Source: Metridium senile (lineage: Eukaryota; Cnidaria; Anthozoa; Actiniaria; Metridiidae). From it: 64,000 bases of DNA. Shown here one piece after another: positions 21,974 through 33,343 of this stretch. The position numbers were made by a program, and so were the translations under genes. The stretch covers positions 4,808,556 through 4,872,555 of the forward strand of contig OX459105.1 in NCBI GenBank assembly GCA_949775045.1, written 5' to 3'. Under the pieces are notes generated by a model that searched no databases, was not told where the DNA came from, and worked only from the letters and a program-made list of their open reading frames with translations. Positions within the stretch are counted from its first letter, which is position 1; every line of letters starts with the position of its first letter.

Positions 21974-22141
21974 TAGTGGGTCCGCCTCGCTGATCAATCA
22001 ACTGAACGAGCGGAGAGTGTTCTCTCGCATTTATAATGCCCCTCTACATTCCACACGGGCCTATTCTATCCGTATTCCATCGTGTATAAACAATAATTCT
22101 ATTATTTCATCTTCGCATCTCATTAGAGTATTAAGAATAGT
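21974..22141. repeat. DIRS split direct repeat A1
   Basis: 168-bp 5' terminal repeat of the element (minus orientation), the partner of A2. It likely carries the promoter. The LINE resumes immediately after at 22,142. Confidence 0.88.
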
Positions 22142-23624
22142 AAACCTGAAATGACTTTCCCATCATGCAATTCAACTGAAGAACTGGCTAATAACTTTGC
22201 TGACTATTTTGAAAACAAAATCACTATCATTAGATCTGATCTATTATCTCCACGAGGCCTTTCATTGGAATTCGAATCCAATACATTTTGCAAGGACAAT
22301 GAAAAGTTAAACTGTTTTATGCCTGTGGGTGAGGGTGAAGTGTCAAAACTGATCGGTCGAATAGCTCGTAAGTCATGTCATCTCGACCCAGTACCGTCAA
22401 CAATCTTAAAGTATGTATCGGAAGATCTTACTCAAGTCATCACAAAAATCATCAACATATCTACGTCTACAGCCTCGATGCCTTCCTGTTCAAAATTTGC
22501 TTCTCTATCACCACGCCTTAAAAAAACCACGTTAGACTACGAAGAATATAACAACTATCGTCCTATTTCAAATCTAACTTTCATATCAAAATGTATTGAA
22601 AAAGTGGTTGCTTCTCAACTATGGAACCATGTACGGGAATACAAGCTAGATGAAACACTCCAATCCGCATATAAGCAATTCCATAGCACAGAAACTGCCC
22701 TGGTTAGAGTTCACAATGACATCCTTACAGCTATCGACAATAAACCGTTAACGTACCGTAGTGCTGCTGCTATTAGACCTGTCAGCAGCATTTGACACCA
22801 TCGACCATAGTATTTTATTAGACAGACTAGAACAAAGGTTTGGTATTGCTAACCTCGCACTCAGATGGCTTGAATCGTATCTCACTGACCGTAAGTACGC
22901 TGTTCATATCAACAACCATAAGTCAACAGAGAGAACACTCACAAGCGGTGTACCACAAGGCAGTGTATTGGGTCCTTTGTTGTTCACTTTATATACCAGT
23001 CAACTTGGTGATATATTGAGACAGCATAATGCCAGTTTCCACCTGTACGCAGACGATACTCAACTATACCTTAGCTTCAAATCAGATAGTGTAGAAGACA
23101 AAGAGCTAGCAAGATCTACCATAGAAACATGTATCCATCACATTGATCGATGGATGACCACTAATAAATTGAAAATGAACAAAGACAAGACAGAACTACT
23201 TGTTTTAAAGGCTCGTCACCTTACTTCTCCCTCACTAGAATCAATACAAGTCTGTAATGAAGTCATTAAGTCATCAGACGTTGCACGAAATATTGGTGTC
23301 TTATTTGATACTAATATGAATATGGAAAAACATATAACTACTGCTGCAAAAACAGCCTTCTATAACCTAAGAAACATTAGTCGTATCAGAAAATATATCA
23401 ATCAGCACACTGCGGAAATATTAATGCACGCATTCATTACATCACGATTAGATTTTTGTAATTCCTTATATTACGGATTACCAAAAAACATTCTGCAAAA
23501 GCTCCAGTCGGTACAGAATGCTGCCGCAAGAATAGTTACCTTGACACACAAGAGAGATCACATTACTCCTATAATGGAAAAACTAGATTGGCTACCTGTA
23601 GAGCAACGCGTCATATTCAAAATA
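22142..23624 (+). pseudogene. CR1/L2-like LINE: reverse transcriptase domain
   Basis: Continuation of the endonuclease ORF, in frame across the DIRS insertion. Landmarks: NYRPISNLTF, then a one-base frameshift near 22,750-22,765, then [34 protein letters not shown] (catalytic), LKMNKDKTE and [12 protein letters not shown]. At about 23,624 it breaks off into unrelated sequence, and the C-terminus resumes near 25,160 with roughly 70 codons missing. Frameshift, deletion and two insertions make this copy dead. Confidence 0.9.
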
Positions 23625-25159
23625 CATGGTATGGCCCCAGAGGAGGGTCCAGGCCCGCCCCACAATGCATTGCGTTTCAATCTATATTATCGTTTGAAAC
23701 ATGACCTCATCACTCTAATCTTGGCTTTCAAACTGATAAGAGCAACAGCGTCGTTTCGAACCATTCGCGCTATTTCAACTTCTCTTCAAGATATTTCTTT
23801 ACTTTACATTAGTTGTATTTCCATGGAAGATTTTCCGATGACTACAGTCGGAATACACACGGTAGTTTGAGTTTTGTCCGGTTAAATCATGCAGTGAAAG
23901 ACGGAGAAAGTATAGTGTTCGCTCGCTTCGATAGATGTCGTGGACAAGACACAATTATTACTTGTTTTGATCTATTCATGGCCGATTTGATACATGTCAC
24001 GAGTAACGTAAACTACCAAATTATAAAGCTGAAAATAATATGTTAAATAATATAATAAGTTTCACGGCAAATCGATGAAAAATTACGACGGCAGTTGTAT
24101 GTTGACCACCGATTTATATCACTGATGTTTATCGACAAAACTCTACTCATTATAATCGTATTTATTGCTTGATTTTTCTCAATAAACCTATAAATTATCA
24201 CTATTGATTCATTTGGGTTCAAAAAGTTGAGATTCAAAGTGAAAACTGTTTTATACGCGGTTGTTACTTATTCAATCGGCTCGCTAAATCGCCCGGCGCT
24301 AACATTTCTCATTACTAATATTTATCAAAACAACTCTACTCGTGTAAAACATTCATAGTAAACAACTGCATTACAACAAGTTTAAATCACACTATTTTAT
24401 TGAAAAACTATTCAAGTAAATTAAAGCACTATATCTTACATTTTCAATTGTATTTCTACACTTTTTTTTATACAATGTTTTATACAATTAACTTGACATG
24501 GCAAATATGACCTAATACACCTCGATCCGCATTCTTCTCTCTCTTCTTTGGGAGTTTGTTTGACTTGTTTGGAGCGCGTCTCAGCCCTAAATCACCGGCC
24601 TCCATTCTAAAATTCAAAACAGTTTATATGTTTGCTATTATATCTCAATGATAATGTGGAACAATTATCCGAAGAAACAAACTCAAAACACAGTCCAAGT
24701 AATGCATAGGCTTAGCTGTTAATCACACCTCTTGGCGCCATAAATTGTCATTTTTGAAATGCTTCGTTTATTGTAAAATACTAGAGTACTTTGCAGTACT
24801 TTTTGTCTTTTATAAAGTTCAGACATTCAGCTTTTCAGAAATGTAAGTTATATATTTAAAATACCCTTTTCAATCCCTAAATATAACTACTTTTTTTGAA
24901 CAACAATTATGAAAATCAGCTAACACGGCTTTTCGAAGTGAGCGACAACAAACGTGATATTTTACAACAAATATGAGTCAGATTTAGTTAAAAACAATTA
25001 GATAATAGAGAAAAACCTTTACAACATAATATACATGATTTCCTTACCGTTAGAGTCAACCAAGACTGCATAATATCAACAAATCTCAAGGTAGTTGAAA
25101 ATCTCGGTAGTCAGCCTCCATCTTGTTAAAACTAGGTGCGCGAGCGTTTCTGGGGCGGG
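23625..25159. mobile_element. 1.5-kb insertion with short inverted ends inside the LINE
   Basis: Non-LINE sequence replaces part of the RT C-terminus. Near its ends lie tccaggcccgcccca (about 23,648) and its reverse complement tggggcgggcctgga (about 25,152-25,166), 15-bp terminal inverted repeats. No clear target duplication and no transposase ORF. A 42-codon minus-strand ORF beginning ATGGAGGCCGG at about 24,603 has no recognised homology. Confidence 0.5.
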
Positions 25160-25497
25160 CCTGGAGCATTTACATGCTCAGCTCCCGCACGATGGAACAA
25201 CTTACCGAAAATCATCAGATGTAGTAATAACTTGACAGAATTTAAACGTCTACTTAAAACTAAACTCTATGAAGATGCTTTTTATAAATGATGATTTTAT
25301 ATATTAATCACTTTTATAATTTTATAGTTTTACATACAATACGATTTTTTAATTTATAACAATTTTTTAGATATCAGATATTTTTAATTACTTTTATATT
25401 TTAGGTTATTTTCTTATCATAGTTTTGTAAAGCGCCACTGGACAGCGATGGAAGTGGCGCTATAAAAATGCATATTATTATTATTATTATTTATATA
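25160..25497 (+). pseudogene. CR1/L2-like LINE: C-terminus and 3' end
   Basis: Resumes with CSAPARWNNLPKII and EFKRLLKTKLYEDAFYK, then a stop at about 25,289; this is the conserved C-terminal phrase of CR1/L2-type RTs. The 3' UTR carries a small hairpin (gcgccactgg / ggaagtggcgc) and ends in an (ATT)n tail, typical of the clade. Confidence 0.85.
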
Positions 25498-25868
25498 AAC
25501 AGCCCCTTAGCCGCTTTCATTGTGTTCGCATCGTTGCCAACTTTATCATATTTTGAGAAAAAAACGTGCTTAAAACGACTTCATGATGATCGAAATTCAT
25601 AACCAGTGGAAAGACAAAAGAATAATCTGTCACATGAAGAGGAGTTGAAGTCATTTTCTGCAACTTAAGAAACAAGAAAGAAAGCCATGTCGACACACCA
25701 TCTTTGTGACAAGTAAGAACTAGCAACGGAGAAAAATGTTCAAACTGATCATAACAAAATGAGATCGGATCTTTGCTGGACATTGAGTTATACATTGATA
25801 TAATTAGTACATCTCAAAGTACATGTTTAGTATAAATGAATATTGTGTTAATCTTACTCTGTTCAGTG

Positions 25869-26689
25869 TTAGAATTTTGCATCCGAATTAAACATGCACG
25901 ATATTACTCATTGAACTTCTCCTAGATGTATTGTTATGTCATATTCTGCTATATTTTATGACTCGGACGCTTTCTACACATGTTTTCATTTGTTTCTACA
26001 CAGGCATCCCAAGCTAGTAGTTCATGTTAGGGAGATTTAGTTCGTTTATATAGGGAATTTTTTTTTTTTAGGGAGATTTTGAGATCGCTAGACTGGTAGT
26101 TCGTTTTATGAAGATTTTGAGTCGTTTTAGGTTGATTTCGAGTCATTTTAGAGAATGATTTTGATTTTTCTTTAGGGGATGTGTCGAGCGATCACAAAAT
26201 CTCTATAAAACGACTCAAAATCAACCTAAAACGACTCAAAATCTTCATAAAACGAACTACCAGTCTAGCGATCTCAAAATCTCCCTAAAAAAAAAAAAAT
26301 TCCCTATATAAACGAACTAAATCTCCCTAACATGAACTACTAGCTTGGGATGCCTGTGGTTTCTAGCGTTTAATTCGTACAAAATACGACTATGTTGAAA
26401 TCTAATTACGCATGCAAATTCAAAGGTCATTCATTGTCACACAACACCTTGCGTTACTCGTATTTTTAAAAAGATACACCACAAACGATAGTTTAGCTTG
26501 GTTAATTTATTTTTCAAAAAATTGCTAATAAAAACATTTAAAAAGATGTGACAAGACAAAGAAACCGAACTTAGTTAAAAAAAAATAAACAAATTATAGA
26601 AATATAACATGCATCAAATTATTAAAAATACTAACAAATGCAGCAAATGCAGCAAAAATGTTAAGCTAATCAAGAGGTACTGTAAGAAG

Positions 26690-26721
<32 letters not shown>

Positions 26722-26838
26722 CATTATAATATTTGCAAATAAGTTTATAATTTATCATTAAAATAACCTAAAATAACTCATAAGTGATTATTTGTTTATT
26801 TTTGTGCACATTTTGTTAACATTAATCAGCCAATTTAG
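25869..26838. repeat. Dispersed repeat, copy 2 (with insertion)
   Basis: Same family and orientation as 6,940-7,534, enlarged by the foldback element at 25,999-26,358 and an (ATT)n run at 26,693-26,724. Confidence 0.85.
25999..26358. mobile_element. 360-bp foldback element with 7-bp target duplication
   Basis: Almost perfect palindrome starting cacaggcatccc and ending gggatgcctgtg. The direct repeat gtttcta flanks it at 25,992-25,998 and 26,359-26,365. The empty site is visible in the paralogous repeat at about 7,070 (ttgtttctagtgttta). Non-coding. Confidence 0.88.
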
Positions 26839-27849
26839 TTCTTCACATTTTCCTATTAGTGTCTCAGGATAGCTTTGTGTAATATGAAAATATGAAACAT
26901 TTTTAATGCTGTTTTAAAATACCAACCAATGAAATAAAAACACCAAGCGGGCTAAAATGTCTAACATAAAAGACAACTCTGGCTTTGTCGTCTCCTTGGA
27001 TAACTAGACCCTCAGTACAGGGTTTACTCGTGCCCTTGATCTGGCTCTTATGGAGAGATGATCAATAGCTAGGGACAAATCAAAGAGTTGTTTGTAGGCT
27101 GGTTTTTGATTCATGATAACTATATGGTACTTCAAATTTCAAATTTTTTTGAATTGTCGAGCTTTCAGTTCATGGAGCCATATATGAGCCATATAGTTAG
27201 CATGAAGCTAGGGACAGTTGATCATACTTAGGGACAGATTATCAGATGTTCATCAATCATGTAATCATGTTCATAATATGCCATGTTATCATGCACCCAT
27301 TTGTAAAAGTTCAAGTTTCTTGGAGTTACTGATTAAAATAAAACCTGGACTCGACTTTCATTTGGACTCTGATGTCTAGAAAATGGTTCTTTTAAGTCCT
27401 GAATAGAACTGTGTATATTTCTTAGATAATTGATCTGAGATAGAGTGTACACCCTATACTGATAGGCAATTTTGGGATGGTAGTGACACCCCCTTGAAAG
27501 GCATACTGGTAGTATTATTGTTTTAGTATGTTAAAGGCATTAATACCTGCAGTAATTAATATAATTGTAGTCTATAAGTTAAGTCTATTTTCTTTTATTA
27601 ATAACTAAGAATATAATTTACAATTAAAGAGTGCCACAATAAATGGGGCACACGAGAACTGGCTATAGTTAATGTTATTTACATGTATTTTCTATTATTA
27701 TTTTTTTAACTTAAATTTTGTAAACTGTATAATACACTATTTTTATTCAGCTTCAGTTAATATATCTGCTCTGTTTTTTGTTTGTTTGTGGGCATTCCTC
27801 TGGATCATCAGATAATTGGTTGAATCAATCATGGTTGGATTCAATCACC
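26839..27849. other. Gene-free stretch before the duplication
   Basis: AT-rich with no supported ORF. Earlier exons of the SLC4-like gene would be expected upstream of 28.4 kb, but none was recognised here. Confidence 0.45.
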
Positions 27850-27964
27850 TAGTATTTGGTCTAATAAAATTTATAAGTTCTCAGTATAGTTCTTTTTACT
27901 CTACTGTTTTTTTGATTGGTCTCAGTATCAATGAATACCTTCACATTCTGGCCACGCCTCTAAT

Positions 27965-28043
27965 CTTATAATGTCAAATTTGTTTATAGTATTGTCAAGG
28001 TCCGTGAGACTCGTCTATCAATCTTGATATCCCATGTATTGAT
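27965..28043 (+). pseudogene. Truncated duplicate of an SLC4-like exon start
   Basis: Intron end plus about 50 exon bases (tattgtcaaggtccg...cccatgtattgat) repeat the start of the exon at 28,399 and then break off. The same partial copy exists at about 47,867-47,936, so it predates the segmental duplication. The acceptor reads tttatag instead of tttcag. Confidence 0.65.
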
Positions 28044-28722
28044 GTAATATATCAAACACGAGAAAGAGTGTTTCATCAGGTTTTCAAACACCGAAAAATG
28101 GGTTGAAAAAACGAGGCACAGCCGATTTTTTTTTGGCCCATTTTGAGATGTTTGAAAAGTTACCTGATGAATCACTCTTTCGAGTGTTGGATATTACTTC
28201 TCAAATTATTGGATATAATTATTGGAGAAATTCAAAGCGAAGTTGGCTTAATTTTATGCAAGTGTTTCATCAGATTTCAAACTCCTTAACGCTAGTGATT
28301 TTGTCTTTGTTTTCTCTTCATTAATAATTCATGAGTTTTAGAATGGTCTATCAATAATGATGATAACCCTAAACTTATAATGTCAAATTTGTTTTCAGTA
28401 TTGTCAAGGTCCGCGAAACTCGTCTGTCAATCTTGATATCCCATGTATTGATTGGTCTATCAATATTGATGATACCGACACCACTTGGATACATCCCTAT
28501 AATGCTGTACTGGATGGTCTTTTCTTGTTTGTAGCTATAACCCCTCTATATAACAACCAGATGTTTGAACGGTCCATGATGTTAGTTACTGAACAGGTAA
28601 AGTGGTGTAATTATTATTTTGCATATCTGTATGGTGCAGTAACTGTTATATTTACTCATGAGCTCTGACATTATTGTTCTAATTGTATTTTACATCATTT
28701 TTTTTATTTAATTATTTGTTTA

Positions 28723-28950
28723 CACCTACTTGCAATAAGGTTGTCATACAAAATAGAACATTTGTCACAAACAAAATAGAACATTTGCGATTTAGTGCGA
28801 AAGGAATTAATTAAAAGACAAAAGAGAGAGTTCAGCTTGAGTGATCTTCTTTTGTCTTTTAATCAATTCCTATCGTACTAAATCACAAATATTCTATTTT
28901 TTTTGTGACAAATGTATATTTTTGTATGACAACCTTACTGCAAGTAGGTG
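28723..28950. mobile_element. 228-bp palindromic MITE, TA-flanked
   Basis: Ends cacctacttgca / tgcaagtaggtg, flanked by TA (28,721-28,722; 28,951-28,952), consistent with Tc1/mariner-type target choice. Shared with copy B (49,514-49,741). A third same-length copy is at 59,730-59,957. Relics at 40,820-40,960 and 54,240-54,385 share the inner phrases. Confidence 0.85.
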
Positions 28951-28999
28951 TATACTGTTTATAGACTTAATTGAGAGAATGATGTCCAGACTTTTTTAT

Positions 29000-29343
<344 letters not shown>

Positions 29344-29667
29344 ACCTTATACCTAAACACAGAATCCAGTTGAATTATTATGTTCCTTTGTAATATATAC
29401 AGTGCTTATCCACCAAACCATTACATACGTCGAGTACCACAGCGTAAGATTCATCTGTATACATGCTTACAGCTCTTACAATTGGTAGTCATCTGTGGCT
29501 TTGGATTCTTTGGCTCATCATATACCAAGATGTTTTTTCCTGTTCTTCTTATTCTACTTGTGCCTGTCAGGTTTGAAAACATTCCCTTGTTTAATTATTT
29601 GTTTCTTAACTTAATTTATGGAGTATGTTGGCTGAAAATGATTAGGAAGGTGAAAGAAACACCTTTA

Positions 29668-31925
29668 ATCAAAATAGAGAGAAGGGAAAATAGAGAGGAG
29701 AGAGAAACAGCTTAAAATAGACAGGGAGATGGGAGAAACAATGGGAAAATTTAGGGAGAAGGGAAAATAGAGAGGAGAGAGAAACAGCTTAAAATAGACA
29801 GGGAGATGGGAGAAACAACGGGAAAATAGAGAGAGAAGAGAAAATAAGGAGGAGAGAGAAAGTGCATAAAATAGACAGGGAGATGGGAGAAACAACGGGA
29901 AAATAGAGAGGGAAGAGAAAATAAGGAGGAGAGAGAAAGAGCTTAAAATAGACAGGGAAATGGGAGAAACAACGGGAAAATAGAGAGGGAAGAGAAAATA
30001 AGGAGGAGAGAGAAAGAGCTTAAAATAGACAGGGAGATGGGAGAAACAACGGGAAAATATAGGGAGAAGGGAAAATAGAGAGGAGAGAGAAACAGCTTAA
30101 AATAAACAGGGAGATGGGAGAAACAACGGGAGAAGGGAAAATAGAGAGGAGAGAGAAACAGCTTAAAATAAACAGGGAGATGGGAGAAACAATGGGAAAA
30201 TATAGGGAGAAGGGAAAATAGGGAAGAGAGATAAACAGCTTAAAATAGACGGTGATGGGAGAAACAACAGGAAAATATAGGGAGAAGGGAAAATAGGGAA
30301 GAGAGATAAACAGCTTAAAATAGACAGGGAGATGGGAGAAACAACGGGAAAATATAGGGAGAAGGGAAAATAGGGAAGAGAGATAAACAGCTTAAAATAG
30401 ACAGGGAGATGGGAGAAACAACAGGAAAATATAGGGAGAAGGGAAAATAGGGAAGAGAGAGAAACAGCTTAAAATAGACAGGAAGATGGGAGAAACAATG
30501 GGAAAATACAGGGAGAAGGGAAAATAGGGAAGAGAGATAAACAGCTTAAAATAGACGGTGATGGGAGAAACAACAGGAAAATATTGGGAGAAGGGAAAAT
30601 AGGGAAGAGAGATAAACAGCTTAAAATAGACAGGGAGATGGGAGAAACAACGGGAAAATATAGGGAGAAGGGAAAATAGGGAAGAGAGAGAAATAGCATA
30701 AAATAGACAGGGAGATGGGAGAAACAACGGGAAAATATAGGGAGAAGGGAAAATAGGGAAGAGAGATAAACAGCTTAAAATAGACAGGGAGATGGGAGAA
30801 ACAATGGGAAAATATAGGGAGAAGGGAAAATAGGGAAGAGAGATAAACAGCTTAAAATAGACAGGGAGATGGGAGAAACAACGGGAAAATATAGGGAGAA
30901 GGGAAAATAGAGAGGAGAGAGAAACAGCTTAAAATAAACAGGGAGATGGGAGAAACAACGGGAAAATATAGGGAGAAGGGAAAATAGAGAGGAGAGAGAA
31001 ACAGCTTAAAATAAACAGGGAGATGGGAGAAACAACGGGAGAAGGGAAAATAGAGAGGAGAGAGAAACAGCTTAAAATAGACGGTGATGGGAGAAACAAT
31101 GAGAAAATATAGGGAGAAGGGAAAATAGGGAAGAGAGATAAACAGCTTAAAATAGACGGTGATGGGAGAAACAACAGGAAAATATAGGGAGAAGGGAAAA
31201 TAGGGAAGAGAGATAAACAGCTTAAAATAGACAGGGAGATGGGAGAAACAACGGGAAAATATAGGGAGAAGGGAAAATAGGGAGGAGAGATAAACAGCTT
31301 AAAATAGACAGGGAGATGGGAGAAACAATGGGAAAATATAGGGAGAAGAAAAAATAGGGAGGAGAGAGAAACAGCTTAAAATAGACAGGGAGATGGGAGA
31401 AACAACGGGAAAATATAGGGAGAAGGGAAAATAGGGAAGAGAGAGAAACAGCTTAAAATAGACAGGGAGATGGGAGAAACAACGGGAAAATATAGGGAGA
31501 AGGGAAAATAGGGAAGAGAGATAAACAGCTTAAAATAGACAGGGAGATGGGAGAAACAACAGGAAAATATAGGGAGAAGGGAAAATAGGGAAGAGAGATA
31601 AACAGCTTAAAATAGACAGGGAGATGGGAGAAACAATGGGAAAATATAGGGAGAAGAAAAAATAGGGAGGAGAGAGAAACAGCTTAAAATAGACAGGGAG
31701 ATGGGAGAAACAACGGGAAAATATAGGGAGAAGGGAAAATAGGGAAGAGAGATAAACAGCTTAAAATAGACAGGGAGATGGGAGAAACAATGGGAAAATA
31801 TAGGGAGAAGAAAAAATAGGGAGGAGAGAGAAACAGCTTAAAATAGACAGGGAGATGGGAGAAACAACGGGAAAATATAGGGAGAAGGGAACATAGGGAG
31901 GAGAGAGAAACAGCTTAAATATAGA
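29668..31925. repeat. 77-78-bp minisatellite, copy A (about 29 units)
   Basis: Purine-rich unit built from gggagatgggagaaacaac, gggaaaatatagggagaagg and gagagataaacagcttaaaa. It fills the last intron of the SLC4-like gene. The same array in copy B is only about 0.44 kb (roughly 6 units). Confidence 0.95.
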
Positions 31926-32556
31926 TAGGGGTGTGCTTATTATTATTATTCTAAAAATATAAATTTATTACTTAAGCATGAATACATACAATAGCAACAA
32001 AAAAATGCTGAACATAACAATTTCAAGTACAATTTGCTTATTTCAAATAATATTTTCAGAATCGACAACCCGTACCGTTTCATATTATTATTTATTTTAT
32101 TATTATGACAAATATGATGATTTCTAACATTTTTCCTTTTTGCTTTCAGACACGCCTTTGTCCCAAAGCTTATCGATCACAAGTTTTTAGATGCTATGGA
32201 TGCCAATCTTTAATCAGTCAATGATGATACTTGCTATCATTTGGAGTGAATATTTTTGATGTGTGATTGTGTGTTGTTTTTTAAATGATAATATTAAAAA
32301 CAAAAAATATTTCTGAAACTTCTCTATGTATTTTTGGGGGTTAGTAGGTCAGCCAATCTACAATTTTTTGGAGGTCCAGTCCAAACAAATAATCCCAAAA
32401 CATCGTCAAAAAATTTAATGAATAAGATTTTATCATTTCACCACAGGGAGCCCACCGCTTGAAAAAATATAACCATTATTTTGCCAAACATTCATAGAAT
32501 AGAGTATATGAAAGATGTTGTTTATGGCACGAATATATCCTGGAATAATTTATATA

Positions 32557-32687
32557 GAGTACAAACACTAAAAGTGTGCAACATAAATACTGCTAAATTA
32601 TGCAAATTCTTTTGTTCTCTATTGTTTAATCAACACTATTTAGTGGTAAATAGTACAAAGTATTGCACACTTTTAGTGATTGTACTC
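32557..32687. mobile_element. Small palindromic MITE (gagtacaaacac family), copy A
   Basis: Ends gagtacaaacactaaaagtg and cacttttagtgattgtactc. Present at the same place in copy B (51,544-51,674), so it is older than the duplication. A third member is the copy-A-only insertion at 40,524-40,664. Confidence 0.8.
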
Positions 32688-32689
32688 AA

Positions 32690-33258
32690 CTGAAAAATCG
32701 TGAGAAATTATATTGCAATCAGTAATTTTAAAGTGTCGGGGTTCCTGTGTATTAGTTCCCAGTAATATAAGCGGCCAGCGCGTGGCCATGCATGGCGGGA
32801 AACCCAAAACAACACACCAACAAATTTAAGAGTTCGTCCTTTTATCGAAATATTACCTCGGTTTTGGACATATTTCTCAGTTATTTGATATGGAGAGATA
32901 TATGGCAAGAGAAAGAGTCACCGCTGAGCTATTGTTATCAGCATTCTTCTCGGAAAAGTATCATAATTTGATTTTACTTCTTGGAATTTGCTGTCGATGA
33001 TGTCAAAATGGCTGCCAGACGGGTACCATGAGACAGCTCAAACTAAACCACCTATAACACATCCAAAATACAATGCTATGGTCCCTCATCGCTGTAAAAA
33101 TAGAGTTAAAGTATCGGTAAGGAGGTAGGAGAAGAAATGATGTCAAATTTGGTGTAAAATTTGAAGATGTATGGGTGGATTGAAAGCTGTCGCTAACGCC
33201 ACCCCCCTCAGTAGAGGTTGCGCTTTCAGCCGTCTGCCCTGCCCACACAACCTGAAGC
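32690..33258. other. Intergenic region upstream of the ZNFX1-like gene, copy A
   Basis: Conserved with 51,677-52,245 in copy B. It holds no supported ORF and is presumably the 5' regulatory region. Confidence 0.5.
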
Positions 33259-33266
33259 TATAAAAG
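33259..33266 (+). promoter_or_regulatory. Candidate TATA box of ZNFX1-like copy A
   Basis: TATAAAAG lies 78-85 bp before the start codon at 33,344. In copy B the same place reads tatattaaaaag (52,246 on), a 4-bp insertion that splits the box. Core-promoter role is inferred from position. Confidence 0.4.
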
Positions 33267-33343
33267 AAGCACTATTGAAGACGACAACAGTTAAAATACT
33301 TCTGCCAAAGTATCCATGATTTGTTTCTCTAAAATCACGAACA

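Larger units (their letters stand above)
15275..22141 (-). mobile_element. DIRS-order (PAT-like) tyrosine-recombinase retrotransposon
   Basis: Element of 6.87 kb on the minus strand, inserted in the LINE without target duplication beyond a shared agtaa. In element order: A1 repeat (22,141-21,974), exon 1, Gag, RT-RNase H, tyrosine recombinase, then B1 (15,667-15,599), A2 (15,601-15,434) and B2 (15,343-15,275). The A1...B1-A2-B2 split direct repeats and the tyrosine recombinase are the hallmarks of PAT/Ngaro-type members of the DIRS order, which integrate by site-specific recombination of a circle. All three main ORFs are open, so the copy looks young. Confidence 0.9.

Noticed and set aside
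24480..24605. 42-codon minus-strand ORF beginning MEAGDLGLRR
   Set aside because: Short, no homology recognised, and located in a transposon-like insertion; no splice support.
29665..31174. Minus-strand Pro/Ser/Phe/Leu-rich ORFs
   Set aside because: Shadows of the purine-rich 78-bp minisatellite.
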